The notes below the pieces were generated by a model. The model did not search any database, had not been told where the DNA came from, and saw nothing but the letters and a program-made list of their open reading frames with translations. The position numbers and the translations under genes were made by a program. Below, one piece after another: positions 1 to 7,469 of a stretch of 17,155 nucleotides of DNA; position 1 is the stretch's first letter; each line of letters begins with the position of its first letter. This DNA is from Alphaproteobacteria bacterium. GTDB taxonomy: Bacteria; Pseudomonadota; Alphaproteobacteria; RF32; CAG-239. The DNA is taken from the NCBI GenBank assembly GCA_017964705.1, contig JAGCRL010000022.1, forward strand, positions 1-17,155, in the 5' to 3' direction.

Positions 1-1
1 G

Positions 2-250
2 AAAAAAGGCAAAGATGCAGCTGCAAGGTGCCGTGACCAACAAGCAAAACGTAACAAACAAGCAAGTCAAAGAAATAATCCTTCCCAAACTTCTGTTACC
101 AGAAATCGAATAAATTCAGGAGCAACCGTTCCAGCAGATAATACAAGGAGAGTTTCTAATCGACCTCCGGAAACACCAGACTATATTAAAAAAGGTAAAA
201 AAGGAAATACCCCTTTGCCTGGTAATTTAACATTAAGACAAGGAAGATAA
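2..250 (+). CDS. C-terminal fragment of an unrecognised basic, low-complexity protein
   Basis: One frame is open from the left edge to a TAA at 248-250 and gives the last 82 residues of a protein whose start lies outside the window. The visible part is hydrophilic and rich in Lys, Arg, Asn and Gln. It contains no membrane segment and no motif I can name, and it looks like a disordered tail (for example PETPDYIKKGKKGNTPLPGN near the end). Its last 18 bases overlap the end of engB on the opposite strand, so the two genes converge. No terminator is visible between them. I assign no function. The long open frame and sensible codon use support coding, but a fragment this repetitive is a weak call. 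Confidence 0.5.
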   Translation, partial: KKGKDAAARCRDQQAKRNKQASQRNNPSQTSVTRNRINSGATVPADNTRRVSNRPPETPDYIKKGKKGNTPLPGNLTLRQGR

Positions 251-892
251 CGCCAAATCGGCAATTTCAGCCTTTAATTCGTCCAAATAAAGATTTTTTT
301 CCGAACTTGTTTTTAAAATATGAACATGAGCTGCTGTATGCTTTTCTATTTGTTTCTTTGTTTTAACAAGCATTTCTTCCAACTCTTTGGTATTAATTTT
401 ATCAATTTTAGTAAGTACAAGCTGATAGGTAACAGCCGCTTTATCTAACATATCCATAATTTCTTCATCAATTTTTTTAATACCATGCCGAGAATCTATA
501 AGCAAAAAAACGCGCCTTAAGTTTGCCCTTCCCACTAGATAAGTATTAATCAATTGTTGCCAATTTTTAACAATTTCTTTTGGGGCTTGAGCAAAGCCAT
601 ATCCGGGCAAATCAACCAGATAAAGCTTATTATCCAAGTTAAAGTAGTTAAGTTGTTGTGTGCGTCCCGGTGTGGATGATGTTTTGGCCAGTTTTTTTTG
701 CCCAAACAAGGCATTAATTAAACTGGATTTACCCACGTTAGAACGTCCGGCAAAAGCAACCTCTACCAAATCATCAGCCGGAAGCTGCTTCAAATGAGCA
801 ACACTCAAAACGAAATCACAACGTCTATTAAAAAATTCTTTTCCTTTTTTTAGACGTAATGCTTGAGCCTCATCTTGAGTATTATCAGTCAT
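233..892 (-). CDS. engB: Ribosome biogenesis GTPase EngB (YihA/YsxC)
   Basis: This is a 219-residue GTPase of the TrmE-Era-EngA-EngB family, which acts in late assembly of the large ribosomal subunit. All the GTP-binding motifs are visible: G1 GRSNVGKSS (49-57), G2 region TSSTPGRTQQ (71-80), G3 DLPGYG (94-99), G4 TKID (161-164) and G5 TSSEK (195-199). The length fits the family (about 200 residues), with a short N-terminal extension. The start ATG shares one base with the yidC stop (TAATG at 894-890), which implies translational coupling. It is the last gene of the rpmH-rnpA-yidD-yidC-engB operon. Its 3' end overlaps the convergent fragment at 2-250. The stop codon is TAA. Confidence 0.97.
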   Translation of the reverse strand: MTDNTQDEAQALRLKKGKEFFNRRCDFVLSVAHLKQLPADDLVEVAFAGRSNVGKSSLINALFGQKKLAKTSSTPGRTQQLNYFNLDNKLYLVDLPGYGFAQAPKEIVKNWQQLINTYLVGRANLRRVFLLIDSRHGIKKIDEEIMDMLDKAAVTYQLVLTKIDKINTKELEEMLVKTKKQIEKHTAAHVHILKTSSEKNLYLDELKAEIADLALSSLS

Positions 893-2571
893 TACTTTAC
901 TCCGTTTTTATGCATAATGGCTTTTTGTTGGATAATGGAAAGAATATTACTTAATGTCCAATAAATGATCAAACCGGAAGCAAAATGCCCTAGCATAAAA
1001 GTAAAGAAAACCGGCATTAAAGCAAACATTTTAGCTTGATCTTTATTAGCTGGAGCAGGGTTAAGCTTTTGTTGCATCCACATTGTTAATCCCATAAAGA
1101 TAGGCCATAACCCGATATCTAAAATACCTGGTACATAAACATGCAATAGCTGAGATATCGTTAGCGGATCAGGTGCAGATAAATCCTGAATCCACCCGAT
1201 AAACGGGGCATGTCTGATTTCAATGGAAATGTTTAATACCTTATACAATGAGAAAAATACCGGTATTTGTATAAACATAGGCAAACATCCTGCCGCAGGG
1301 TTAATTTTTTCTTTTTTATACAACTCCATGGTAGCTTGCTGAATAAGCATTTGATTATTACCATATTTCTCACGAATTTCGCTGATTTTAGGTTGCAAAG
1401 CTTTCATTTTAGCCATGCTGGTAAAGGATTTATTGGCTATTGGAAACATGCATAATCTTAAAATTGCCGCGAATAATAAAATAGCCCAACCCATATTACC
1501 CAAAAAACTATATAAGAAATCTAAAATATAGAAAAATGGCTTTGTTAAGAAGTAATACCATCCAAAGTCAACTGCCAAGTCAAACTTAGGAATGTTATGC
1601 TTTTTAGTATATGAATCTAAAAGCTTAATTTCTTTAGCTCCGGCAAAAAAACGGTAAGTGTAGTGCTCTGTTTTTCCAGCAGGAATAATTATCCGTTCCC
1701 CCAAATAATCAACCTGAAAATTATCATTGTCATTATTTTTATATTCAAACTGAGCCTTATCTTTGTTATTTAAAATTAGAGAGGCAAACCAATACCGATC
1801 AGAAAAGCCTATCCAACCACCTTTTGTTTCAGCCGTTTTATTTTTATCCTTCTTAAAATCGGCATATTTAAATTCTTTAAGCGTATTATCAACAACACTA
1901 CTCATACCTTCATGAACAACGGTTCTTGGGGCAACATAATCTTTCAAATTTCTGCTAATAAGCGCATAAGGAAAAATATCAATATCCTGCTCTGTTTCAT
2001 TGTAAATGGTATCTTCAACAGTAAACATATAATTTTTATCAAGAGAAATTTTTCTGGCAATACTTAATCCGGAATTATTTCTCCAAGTCAAAACAGCCGG
2101 ATTTTCTGATGTCAATTCCTTGTTATCTGTCTGCCAAAGAGAATTAGCAGTGGGTAATTTAATATTTTTTTCTAAAGATAACCATCCTAAGTCTGCAAAA
2201 TAATGGTTAATCGTCTGCATAGGCTTCAATAATTCAACCTTTGTTGAAGGATTATTAAGCTCAACATTATACTTTTGTAAATAAAGATTATCAAATCTTG
2301 CTCCTTTAAGACGAATGCTTCCGGAAATAACATCATTTTTTAATGGAAGACGCGCATCTTCAGCAAGAACCGTTTCAATATCCTTAAACACATCAACCGG
2401 TGCGGTTGGAGCAACAACACCACTCTTACTATTAGCTTCTGATTGAGCAAATTGTTCTATTTTTTTTGTGGAAATACGTGGTTGATTTAATCCAAAAAAT
2501 TGATTAACGGCATAAATGGCAATAAACGAAAGCAAAATAGCTAATGCCAAAGATTTAGATTCATTATTCAT
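892..2571 (-). CDS. yidC: Membrane protein insertase YidC
   Basis: This is the inner-membrane insertase/chaperone that works alone or with SecYEG. I chose the ATG at 2571 (MNNESKSLALAILLSFIAIY), giving 559 residues. An in-frame ATG 21 bases upstream overlaps the GGAG ribosome site, which sits 10 bases before the chosen ATG. Visible parts are TM1 (about 5-25), a large periplasmic P1 domain (about 55-330), then the conserved insertase core with FGWYYFLTKPFF, a helix carrying the hydrophilic-groove arginine (AAILRLCMFPI, Arg about 372), the cytoplasmic hairpin MKALQPKISEIREKYG, CLPMFIQIPVFFSLYKVL and C-terminal TM helices ending LIIYWTLSNILSIIQQ. A P1 domain of this size is the Gram-negative form. 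It is separated from yidD by about 100 bases and coupled to engB by a 1-base overlap. Confidence 0.97.
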   Translation of the reverse strand: MNNESKSLALAILLSFIAIYAVNQFFGLNQPRISTKKIEQFAQSEANSKSGVVAPTAPVDVFKDIETVLAEDARLPLKNDVISGSIRLKGARFDNLYLQKYNVELNNPSTKVELLKPMQTINHYFADLGWLSLEKNIKLPTANSLWQTDNKELTSENPAVLTWRNNSGLSIARKISLDKNYMFTVEDTIYNETEQDIDIFPYALISRNLKDYVAPRTVVHEGMSSVVDNTLKEFKYADFKKDKNKTAETKGGWIGFSDRYWFASLILNNKDKAQFEYKNNDNDNFQVDYLGERIIIPAGKTEHYTYRFFAGAKEIKLLDSYTKKHNIPKFDLAVDFGWYYFLTKPFFYILDFLYSFLGNMGWAILLFAAILRLCMFPIANKSFTSMAKMKALQPKISEIREKYGNNQMLIQQATMELYKKEKINPAAGCLPMFIQIPVFFSLYKVLNISIEIRHAPFIGWIQDLSAPDPLTISQLLHVYVPGILDIGLWPIFMGLTMWMQQKLNPAPANKDQAKMFALMPVFFTFMLGHFASGLIIYWTLSNILSIIQQKAIMHKNGVK

Positions 2572-2671
2572 ATCAAAAATATCTCCACACACAGGTCTTC
2601 AGATTAAAATTATGGTCTTTTGTAATATAAAAAAGACAGATTGTAAAGCATTTATCACCGATTGTCTTATT

Positions 2672-2934
2672 TTATTTAGATTGAGTATCTTTTTTAGGTT
2701 CTGGAACCGGATCAAATCCGGATCCTCCCCAAGGATGACACCTTAAAAGGCGCCTTATTCCAAGATATATTCCATAAATAATTCCATGTTTTTCTATTGC
2801 TTCAATCATATACTCAGAACAAGTCGGTTGAAAGCGACAAGCCCCTGGAAGCCAAGGAGAAATACATTTTTTATAAAACTTGATTAAATAAATAAAGTTT
2901 TGACCAGAAACTTAAAAAAACTATATATTTTCAT
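2672..2934 (-). CDS. yidD: Membrane protein insertion efficiency factor YidD, reading frame broken by an apparent 1-base frameshift
   Basis: YidD is a small inner-membrane-associated protein that aids YidC-dependent insertion. The family core is unmistakable in the frame ending at the TAA 2672-2674: [19 protein letters not shown], then [18 protein letters not shown]. That frame is open only from 2911 and has no ATG, GTG or TTG before the core. The natural start is the ATG at 2934, 22 bases after the rnpA stop and preceded by a GGA ribosome site. It reads [12 protein letters not shown] and then hits TAA at 2886-2884. One extra A in the four-A run at 2898-2901 would join the two frames into an 87-residue protein of normal YidD length, reading ...[20 protein letters not shown]. 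The break may be a sequencing error, a real mutation, or frameshifting; I favour error. The gene is too short and broken to appear as one ORF. Confidence 0.85.
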
Positions 2935-2956
2935 AATCCAAATATATAATGAAGTC

Positions 2957-3328
2957 TTATAAAACATTGCTTTCTTCTATGGCTAGTTGAAAATTTTTAT
3001 TAAGTTTTGTTAAGGCATAAACAGCATCTTGCTTTAGTTCACTATATTTACAAACAGCAGTGGAATTACGGGCAATAAAAATATAATCAATACTGGCAAG
3101 AGCATATTGATCCAGCACTTCCCGAGCAACCGCACGCAAGCGCCGCTTACTTTTATTTCTAAAGACAGCATTACCGATTTTTTTTGTAGCTGTATATCCC
3201 ACTCGGATATAGTCATCTTCAAACAAACTACGAGCCGCCTGCACAACCACATTATGTGTGGCAATATAATGACCTGAGGCGACTCTTAAAAAATCTTTTC
3301 TTTTTTTGAAAGTAAGTATTTTGACCAT
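2957..3328 (-). CDS. rnpA: Ribonuclease P protein component
   Basis: This 123-residue basic protein is the protein subunit of RNase P, which helps the catalytic RNA remove 5' leaders from pre-tRNA. The family signature is clear: RNKSKRRLR at 57-65, following TATKKIGNAVF, with Phe and basic residues near the N-terminus (KKRKDFLRVA). Length fits the family (about 110-125). The start ATG at 3328 lies 11 bases after the rpmH stop, with only a weak ribosome site (AAGAC), so coupling to rpmH translation is likely. It is followed by yidD, the usual order in this operon. The stop codon is TAA. Confidence 0.96.
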   Translation of the reverse strand: MVKILTFKKRKDFLRVASGHYIATHNVVVQAARSLFEDDYIRVGYTATKKIGNAVFRNKSKRRLRAVAREVLDQYALASIDYIFIARNSTAVCKYSELKQDAVYALTKLNKNFQLAIEESNVL

Positions 3329-3339
3329 TTGTCTTAAAT

Positions 3340-3474
3340 TTAAGCAGAAAGCTTTTTACGGCCTCTAGCACGACGAGCAGCTAAAACCTTACGACCGCCG
3401 GCAGTAGCCATACGCGTACGAAAGCCATGACGACGAGCTCTAACAAGCTTACTAGGTTGATAAGTTCTTTTCAT
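3340..3474 (-). CDS. rpmH: 50S ribosomal protein L34
   Basis: This 44-residue, very basic protein starts [18 protein letters not shown] and ends [12 protein letters not shown], which is the L34 sequence throughout. L34 is a small protein of the large ribosomal subunit. The ATG at 3474 has a GGAG ribosome site 7 bases upstream. It is the first gene of rpmH-rnpA-yidD-yidC-engB, with rnpA starting 11 bases after its TAA. A strong sigma-70-type promoter lies at 3541-3569, and the roughly 60-base leader contains a small hairpin. It is below common ORF length cutoffs and easily missed. Confidence 0.98.
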   Translation of the reverse strand: MKRTYQPSKLVRARRHGFRTRMATAGGRKVLAARRARGRKKLSA

Positions 3475-3507
3475 ATTTAATCTCCGGTTGATTTGTTAAT
3501 TATTTAA

Positions 3508-3526
3508 AAGCTTTAATTAAAAGCTT
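3508..3526 (-). repeat. Small inverted repeat in the rpmH leader
   Basis: AAGCTTT and AAAGCTT form a perfect 7-bp inverted repeat around a 5-base spacer. It falls in the predicted 5' leader of rpmH, between the presumed start of transcription (about 3534) and the ribosome site. It is too AT-rich to be a convincing terminator. It could be a leader structure for autoregulation or chance in an AT-rich stretch. Confidence 0.35.
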
Positions 3527-3540
3527 CTCGGTTCTGAAAC

Positions 3541-3569
3541 TTTATAAAAGCATTTTATTAATAAGTCAA
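3541..3569 (-). promoter_or_regulatory. Promoter of the rpmH-rnpA-yidD-yidC-engB operon
   Basis: On the minus strand TTGACT (3569-3564) is followed after exactly 17 bases by TATAAA (3546-3541), close to the sigma-70 consensus. Transcription would start near 3534 and leave a leader of about 60 bases before rpmH. Position, strand and spacing all fit the head of a ribosomal-protein operon. Confidence 0.75.
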
Positions 3570-3606
3570 CATTTTTTATAGTAAGTTCCCAAAACGAATA
3601 AAATAC

Positions 3607-3634
3607 TTGAAAAATAAAATAATTATGGTATAAA
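3607..3634 (+). promoter_or_regulatory. Promoter of the small helical protein gene at 3667
   Basis: TTGAAA (3607-3612), a 16-base spacer and TATAAA (3629-3634) give a good sigma-70-type promoter. The predicted start is near 3641, just before the GGAGG ribosome site at 3648-3652. It is divergent from the rpmH promoter, with about 40 bases between the two -35 elements. Confidence 0.65.
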
Positions 3635-3666
3635 ATACATGTATTTTGGAGGTTTACGTTCTTGCC

Positions 3667-4023
3667 ATGATTATAGACAGCAAAAATGAAACACAAAAAA
3701 GTATTTTAACAAATAAATGTTTTTATCAAACAACGGCACAGATAATGCATGAGTTTGAGAAGAAAGGCTATGCCAATTCGGCAGATGAGACAGCAAAAGT
3801 AATTGCGGCCTATCATAATGTTGTTCAAAAAAAAGCCAAAAATAATTTCAGTAAAGATTATAACGAAGCATTTAAGAAAATTGATGAAGCTATTAAAAGT
3901 TTAGCTAATAAAGTTTTTTATAGCTATGATAAAAAAAGTTTGGATTATGCATATAAGTCTTTTGCAGAGTTTGATTATATTAATGCGATCATTGGTCGTC
4001 AACGCACTAAGAAAAGTTCATAA
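3667..4023 (+). CDS. Small soluble helical protein of unknown function
   Basis: I do not recognise this protein. From the ATG at 3667 it has 118 residues (MIIDSKNETQ...). The same frame could also start at a TTG (3646), but that TTG overlaps the only ribosome site (GGAGG 3648-3652), so the ATG is preferred although its 14-base spacing is long. The sequence is Lys- and Ala-rich and reads as several amphipathic helices (for example DETAKVIAAYHNVVQKKAKN and YNEAFKKIDEAIKSLANKVF). It has no signal peptide, membrane segment or Cys cluster (one Cys). It has its own promoter, and gpsA follows about 100 bases later with a possible separate -10. Codon use resembles the neighbours, so it is probably a native lineage-specific gene. 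Confidence 0.7.
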   Translation: MIIDSKNETQKSILTNKCFYQTTAQIMHEFEKKGYANSADETAKVIAAYHNVVQKKAKNNFSKDYNEAFKKIDEAIKSLANKVFYSYDKKSLDYAYKSFAEFDYINAIIGRQRTKKSS

Positions 4024-4096
4024 ATTTATTTTCACCTCAGTTGTTAATTTCTCATAAACTTGGTTTGCCAAGAAAATATTTGCGTTTTAAATTCCT

Positions 4097-4102
4097 TATA
4101 AT
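4097..4102 (+). promoter_or_regulatory. Possible -10 element of gpsA
   Basis: A perfect TATAAT lies 25 bases before the gpsA start codon, with transcription expected near 4109, ahead of the AGGAG ribosome site at 4117-4121. No good -35 hexamer sits 16-18 bases upstream, so this is tentative; gpsA may instead be read from the promoter at 3607. Confidence 0.35.
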
Positions 4103-4127
4103 AAAGAGTAACAAAAAGGAGTCGAAG

Positions 4128-5099
4128 ATGTCAGAAATTTCTGTTATTGGTGCTGGTCGCTGGGGAACATTTTTGGCTTGGTATGCGGCCAATTATTGTC
4201 ATATGGACAAAGTCAGAATTTATAGCAAACCTGGAGATGATTTTACAGAACTAAAAGAAACACGCAAAAACTCGTATTTAACTCTAAGTGATAATATGAG
4301 TTTATATGAGAATATAACAGATATTTTAAACAATGATTTCATAATCATTTCAATTGGCAGCCAACATTTGCGCTCGCTGGCTAAGGAACTAAATGGCTAC
4401 AATATTGCCGGTAAGACATTTTTACTAGCAATGAAAGGGTTGGAAGAGCCAATTGCCAAAATATTAAGTACGGTAATGCGTGAAGAAATATCTCAACCCA
4501 TCCATATTGCAACATTAGGAGGACCGGGACATGTTCAAGACTATATGAAAAAAGTACCGTCTTGTGCTGTGATTGATAGTGATGAAGAAGCTGTAAAAGA
4601 AAAAGTAGTTAAAACACTGCAAAGCGAGTTAATCAGATTCTACTATGGTTCTGATTTTATAGGTAATCAAATCGGTGCAGCTTTAAAAAATGTGATTGGT
4701 ATTGCCGCCGGCATTTTAGATGGTTTGGAATGGTATGGCTTAAAAGGTGCGTTAATGGCGCGTGCTCCGATAGAAGTAGGGAGATTCATTAAGCACTTTG
4801 GTGGTAATCCGATGACCGCTTATGGTTTATCGCATTTAGGCGATTATGAGGCAACGTTATTCTCAAAACACAGCCATAACCGAATGTTTGGAGAAATGTT
4901 TGCCAAAGGTGAGAATTTCGGTAAGTTAGCCGAAGGTTATTACACTCTAAAAGCCGTGAAAAATATTGCAGATATTGAAAATATCAGTATGCCGATATGC
5001 CAAGCCTTGTACAAAGCTGTTTATGAAGGTGCCGATGTTAAACAAACAATTCGTGCGATGTTTGAACGTAATTTAAAACAAGAATTTGAACATTTTTAG
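4128..5099 (+). CDS. gpsA: NAD(P)-dependent glycerol-3-phosphate dehydrogenase
   Basis: This enzyme reduces dihydroxyacetone phosphate to sn-glycerol 3-phosphate in the cytosol, supplying the backbone for phospholipids. The ATG at 4128 has an AGGAG ribosome site 6 bases upstream, giving 323 residues, typical of the family. The Rossmann dinucleotide motif is GAGRWGTFLA (8-17). Catalytic-type lysines sit in AMKGLE (Lys103) and ALKNVIGIAAGILDG (Lys187). GDYEAT (Asp240) and HNRMFG (Arg252) match the substrate-binding region. Several usually conserved stretches differ: GGPGH instead of a GPSFA-like motif at 132-136, and ARAPIEVGRF where TRGLAEMxRL is typical. It is therefore a divergent GpsA; a related dehydrogenase is possible but less likely. 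It ends in TAG, 14 bases from the convergent recF stop. Confidence 0.87.
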   Translation: MSEISVIGAGRWGTFLAWYAANYCHMDKVRIYSKPGDDFTELKETRKNSYLTLSDNMSLYENITDILNNDFIIISIGSQHLRSLAKELNGYNIAGKTFLLAMKGLEEPIAKILSTVMREEISQPIHIATLGGPGHVQDYMKKVPSCAVIDSDEEAVKEKVVKTLQSELIRFYYGSDFIGNQIGAALKNVIGIAAGILDGLEWYGLKGALMARAPIEVGRFIKHFGGNPMTAYGLSHLGDYEATLFSKHSHNRMFGEMFAKGENFGKLAEGYYTLKAVKNIADIENISMPICQALYKAVYEGADVKQTIRAMFERNLKQEFEHF

Positions 5100-5113
5100 T
5101 TTTAAGTAGAATA

Positions 5114-6337
5114 TCAAGATTGATGAACACTATTGTCTTTAACTTCAAAAAACTGAGCTTGGTCATGTAGCGAAGAAAATTCAAAAGGATTCGTTGTCGT
5201 AAGCCAAACTTGAGTTTTGAGCTCTGCAAGCTTATTTAACAAAATATGGCGTTTATTATCATCTAAATGAGCAGCGACCTCATCTAAAAGCAAGATCGGT
5301 GGAAATCCTTTATGAGCAGCCAAATAGCGTGCTTCAGACAAAACAATGCTAAGCAAAAGAGATTTTTGCTCACCCGTAGAGCACAAATTTGCAGGAAGGT
5401 TTTTCTTTTTATAAATAGCATTAAAGTCTGTTTTATTAATAGTTTCCCCACGATCATTTTCCAAAACATTTTGGCGCATTTTAAGTAATGATTCGCGGTA
5501 ATAATCTTCAACATATACAGCCGCTTTTTTATCTAGCATCGTTTCAATTGTTCCATCAAGTTCCAAAACCACATCCGGAAAAGTATCATCTGGATTTTCT
5601 TCCATAAAAAGATTAAGTTTTTGCACCTGTTCTCGTCGAGCTGCCGCAATAGCAACACCCGTGGCGGCAATTTGTTCCTCTAAAGAAAGAAGCCACTGAT
5701 GATTGCTTTTCCCGCTTTTTAATATTTGTAACCATTGTCGATAGAGATTATCAAAAGTGGATAATCTTTGAGAATGAGTGGTGTCGAAAGCATATACGAT
5801 TCTATCTAAAAAATGTCGCCTATGCTGTGTTCCCCCGATGAATAAACGATCCATTTGTGGGGTAATCCAAATTACTGTTAGATAATTTCCTAATTCATTC
5901 TGTGAAGTGATTTTTTGATTATTAATCTGAACGATTCGGCGTTCTACTTCTTTTATTTCATTATAATTATCTTCTTTTAACATGGTTTCAACTGCGGTAC
6001 CGATAGAAAAAGAATCATCATTTCTTTGTACAAGCGCAGAAACAGCCCATCCCTGATTATTAGCAAAGGCGGCGGGTTGTTGTTGAGTCAGAAAATCAAA
6101 AGTTTTTATTTCAGAAAGCTTTGCGTTTCTTAGCCCGCGACCTTGAGAAAGAAAAGAAATTGCCTCTAAAATATTGGTCTTTCCGCTACCATTCTCTCCA
6201 TGTAAAACAACAAAAGGTTTATCAAGATTGAGGCGTAAATTTTCATAGTTACGAAAATTAACTAAGGTCAGGCGCGAAATCGCAGACCTAACCCCAGCTA
6301 CATTACAATCAAAATGAGTATCACAAAACGTATCCAC
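5114..6337 (-). CDS. recF: DNA replication and repair protein RecF
   Basis: RecF is an SMC-like ATPase that, with RecO and RecR, loads RecA at single-strand gaps. Its 407 residues contain Walker A GENGSGKTN (47-55), the signature STGEQKSLLLS (from about 320) and Walker B PPILLLDEVAAHLD (Asp352-Glu353). The family N-terminus (ISRLTLVNFRNYENL) begins near residue 20, so there is a short extension. The only usable start is GTG at 6337, which directly follows the dnaN TAA with no gap (TAAGTG). No other ATG, GTG or TTG lies in frame before the conserved region, so coupling to dnaN translation is likely. It ends in TGA, showing that TGA is a stop here. gpsA converges from the other side. Confidence 0.96.
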   Translation of the reverse strand: MDTFCDTHFDCNVAGVRSAISRLTLVNFRNYENLRLNLDKPFVVLHGENGSGKTNILEAISFLSQGRGLRNAKLSEIKTFDFLTQQQPAAFANNQGWAVSALVQRNDDSFSIGTAVETMLKEDNYNEIKEVERRIVQINNQKITSQNELGNYLTVIWITPQMDRLFIGGTQHRRHFLDRIVYAFDTTHSQRLSTFDNLYRQWLQILKSGKSNHQWLLSLEEQIAATGVAIAAARREQVQKLNLFMEENPDDTFPDVVLELDGTIETMLDKKAAVYVEDYYRESLLKMRQNVLENDRGETINKTDFNAIYKKKNLPANLCSTGEQKSLLLSIVLSEARYLAAHKGFPPILLLDEVAAHLDDNKRHILLNKLAELKTQVWLTTTNPFEFSSLHDQAQFFEVKDNSVHQS

Positions 6338-7456
6338 TTAAATTCTCATTGGCATCAGAACATAAATGGCGCTATTATCAGATGTGTCATTAATCACAGT
6401 TGCAGCGGCGCTGCTGGATAAACTGAAACGAACATGTTCACCTTTAATTTGCGCCAAAATATCCAACAGATAACGGAAGTTATAGCCGGTATCAATTGAT
6501 TCCTTATCATATTTGGCTTCCAACTCCTCTGTTGCATTGCCGAGCTCAGCATTAGACGCTGCAATTGTAACATGATTTTTATCTGTAATCAAACGAATGC
6601 CACGGCTTCTTTCCGTTACAACAGAAACTCGATCAACAGCAGTAGCCAAATCTTTTACATTAACTTCCAAAATTTTATCATTATCTGTCGGAATAACACG
6701 CTCATAATCAGGGAAAGTTCCATCAATCAACTTTGAAGTCAATGTAATATCTTCAAAAGAAATACGTACTTTGTTTTCCGAAAGAGCCATAGAAACGTTG
6801 TCTATAGAGGCATCATCCAGCAATTTACGAATTTCTAAAACAGATTTTCTCGGAATAATCACACCTTCTAATTTTTCGGCACCAGCCGGCAAAGGAGATT
6901 CTGCACAAGCGAGGCGATGTCCGTCTGTTGCTACAACGCGCAAGACCTTTGTCTCACCTTCTGTTTTAGCGTGAACATAAAGACCATTCAAATAATAACG
7001 AGCCTCTTCAACCGAAGCTGAAAACTGCGTGCGATCTATAAGAGTTTTCAATTCATCTTTGCTAATTTCAAAATTAATAGGCAAATCATCACCGGAAATC
7101 AAAGGAAAATCCTCAACTCCGATAGTAGAAAGTGAAAAGTTAGAACGACCGGAAGCAATTGTCAAAGCACCCTTATCATTAGGATATGTTAATTCAACAT
7201 CAGATCCATCGGCAAGCTTTCTAACAATATCATAAAGCATATGAGCCGGAGCTGTTGTGGCACCTTCTTCTGTAATTTTAGCTTCTACAAGCTCCGTAAT
7301 TTCAATATCCATATCGGTTGCTTTGAAATTAATCATATTGTCCTTTGCTTCAATTCGAACATTAGATAATACTGGAATAGTATTTCTTTTCTCAACAATG
7401 CTCTATACATGGCTGAGAGTCTTTAAAAAATTTGCACGCTCAATTGTAAATTTCAT
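6338..7456 (-). CDS. dnaN: DNA polymerase III beta sliding clamp, with an in-frame amber codon at position 18
   Basis: The beta clamp encircles DNA and tethers replicative polymerase. The natural start is the ATG at 7456 (MKFTIERANFLKTLSHV), with an AGGA ribosome site 9 bases upstream. From there the gene has 373 codons including the stop, the normal alphaproteobacterial length. Codon 18 (7405-7403) is TAG, exactly where family members carry Gln in LSHVQSxVERRNTIP; the frame then continues SIVEKRNTIPVLSNV. The first ATG after the amber is at 7336 (Met41, MINFKATDMDIEI), preceded by AAGGA at close spacing, giving an uninterrupted 332-residue product. That product lacks the first part of clamp domain I. 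The rest is conserved, ending YVLMPMRI. Sequence error, amber suppression or re-initiation are the options. recF follows with zero spacing. Confidence 0.93.
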
Positions 7457-7469
7457 TATTTTTTATCCT

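Noticed and set aside
2633..2668. AAGACA/TGTCTT inverted repeat followed by T's between yidD and yidC as a terminator
   Set aside because: The stem is only 6 bp with a 24-base loop, and yidC would then need a promoter that I cannot find in the remaining gap.
2516..2746. A 76-codon plus-strand frame over the yidC start and yidD
   Set aside because: It overlaps conserved yidC and yidD coding sequence on the other strand and encodes nothing recognisable.
4059..4072. Small hairpin (CTTGG with CCAAG) between the small protein gene and gpsA
   Set aside because: The stem is only 5 bp and no T-run follows on either side, so a terminator is not supported.
7403..7405. Genome-wide reassignment of TAG to Gln as the explanation for the dnaN amber codon
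   Set aside because: rpsT ends in TAG at the normal S20 C-terminus just before a strong terminator, and gpsA also ends in TAG at its normal length; no other gene here has an internal TAG.
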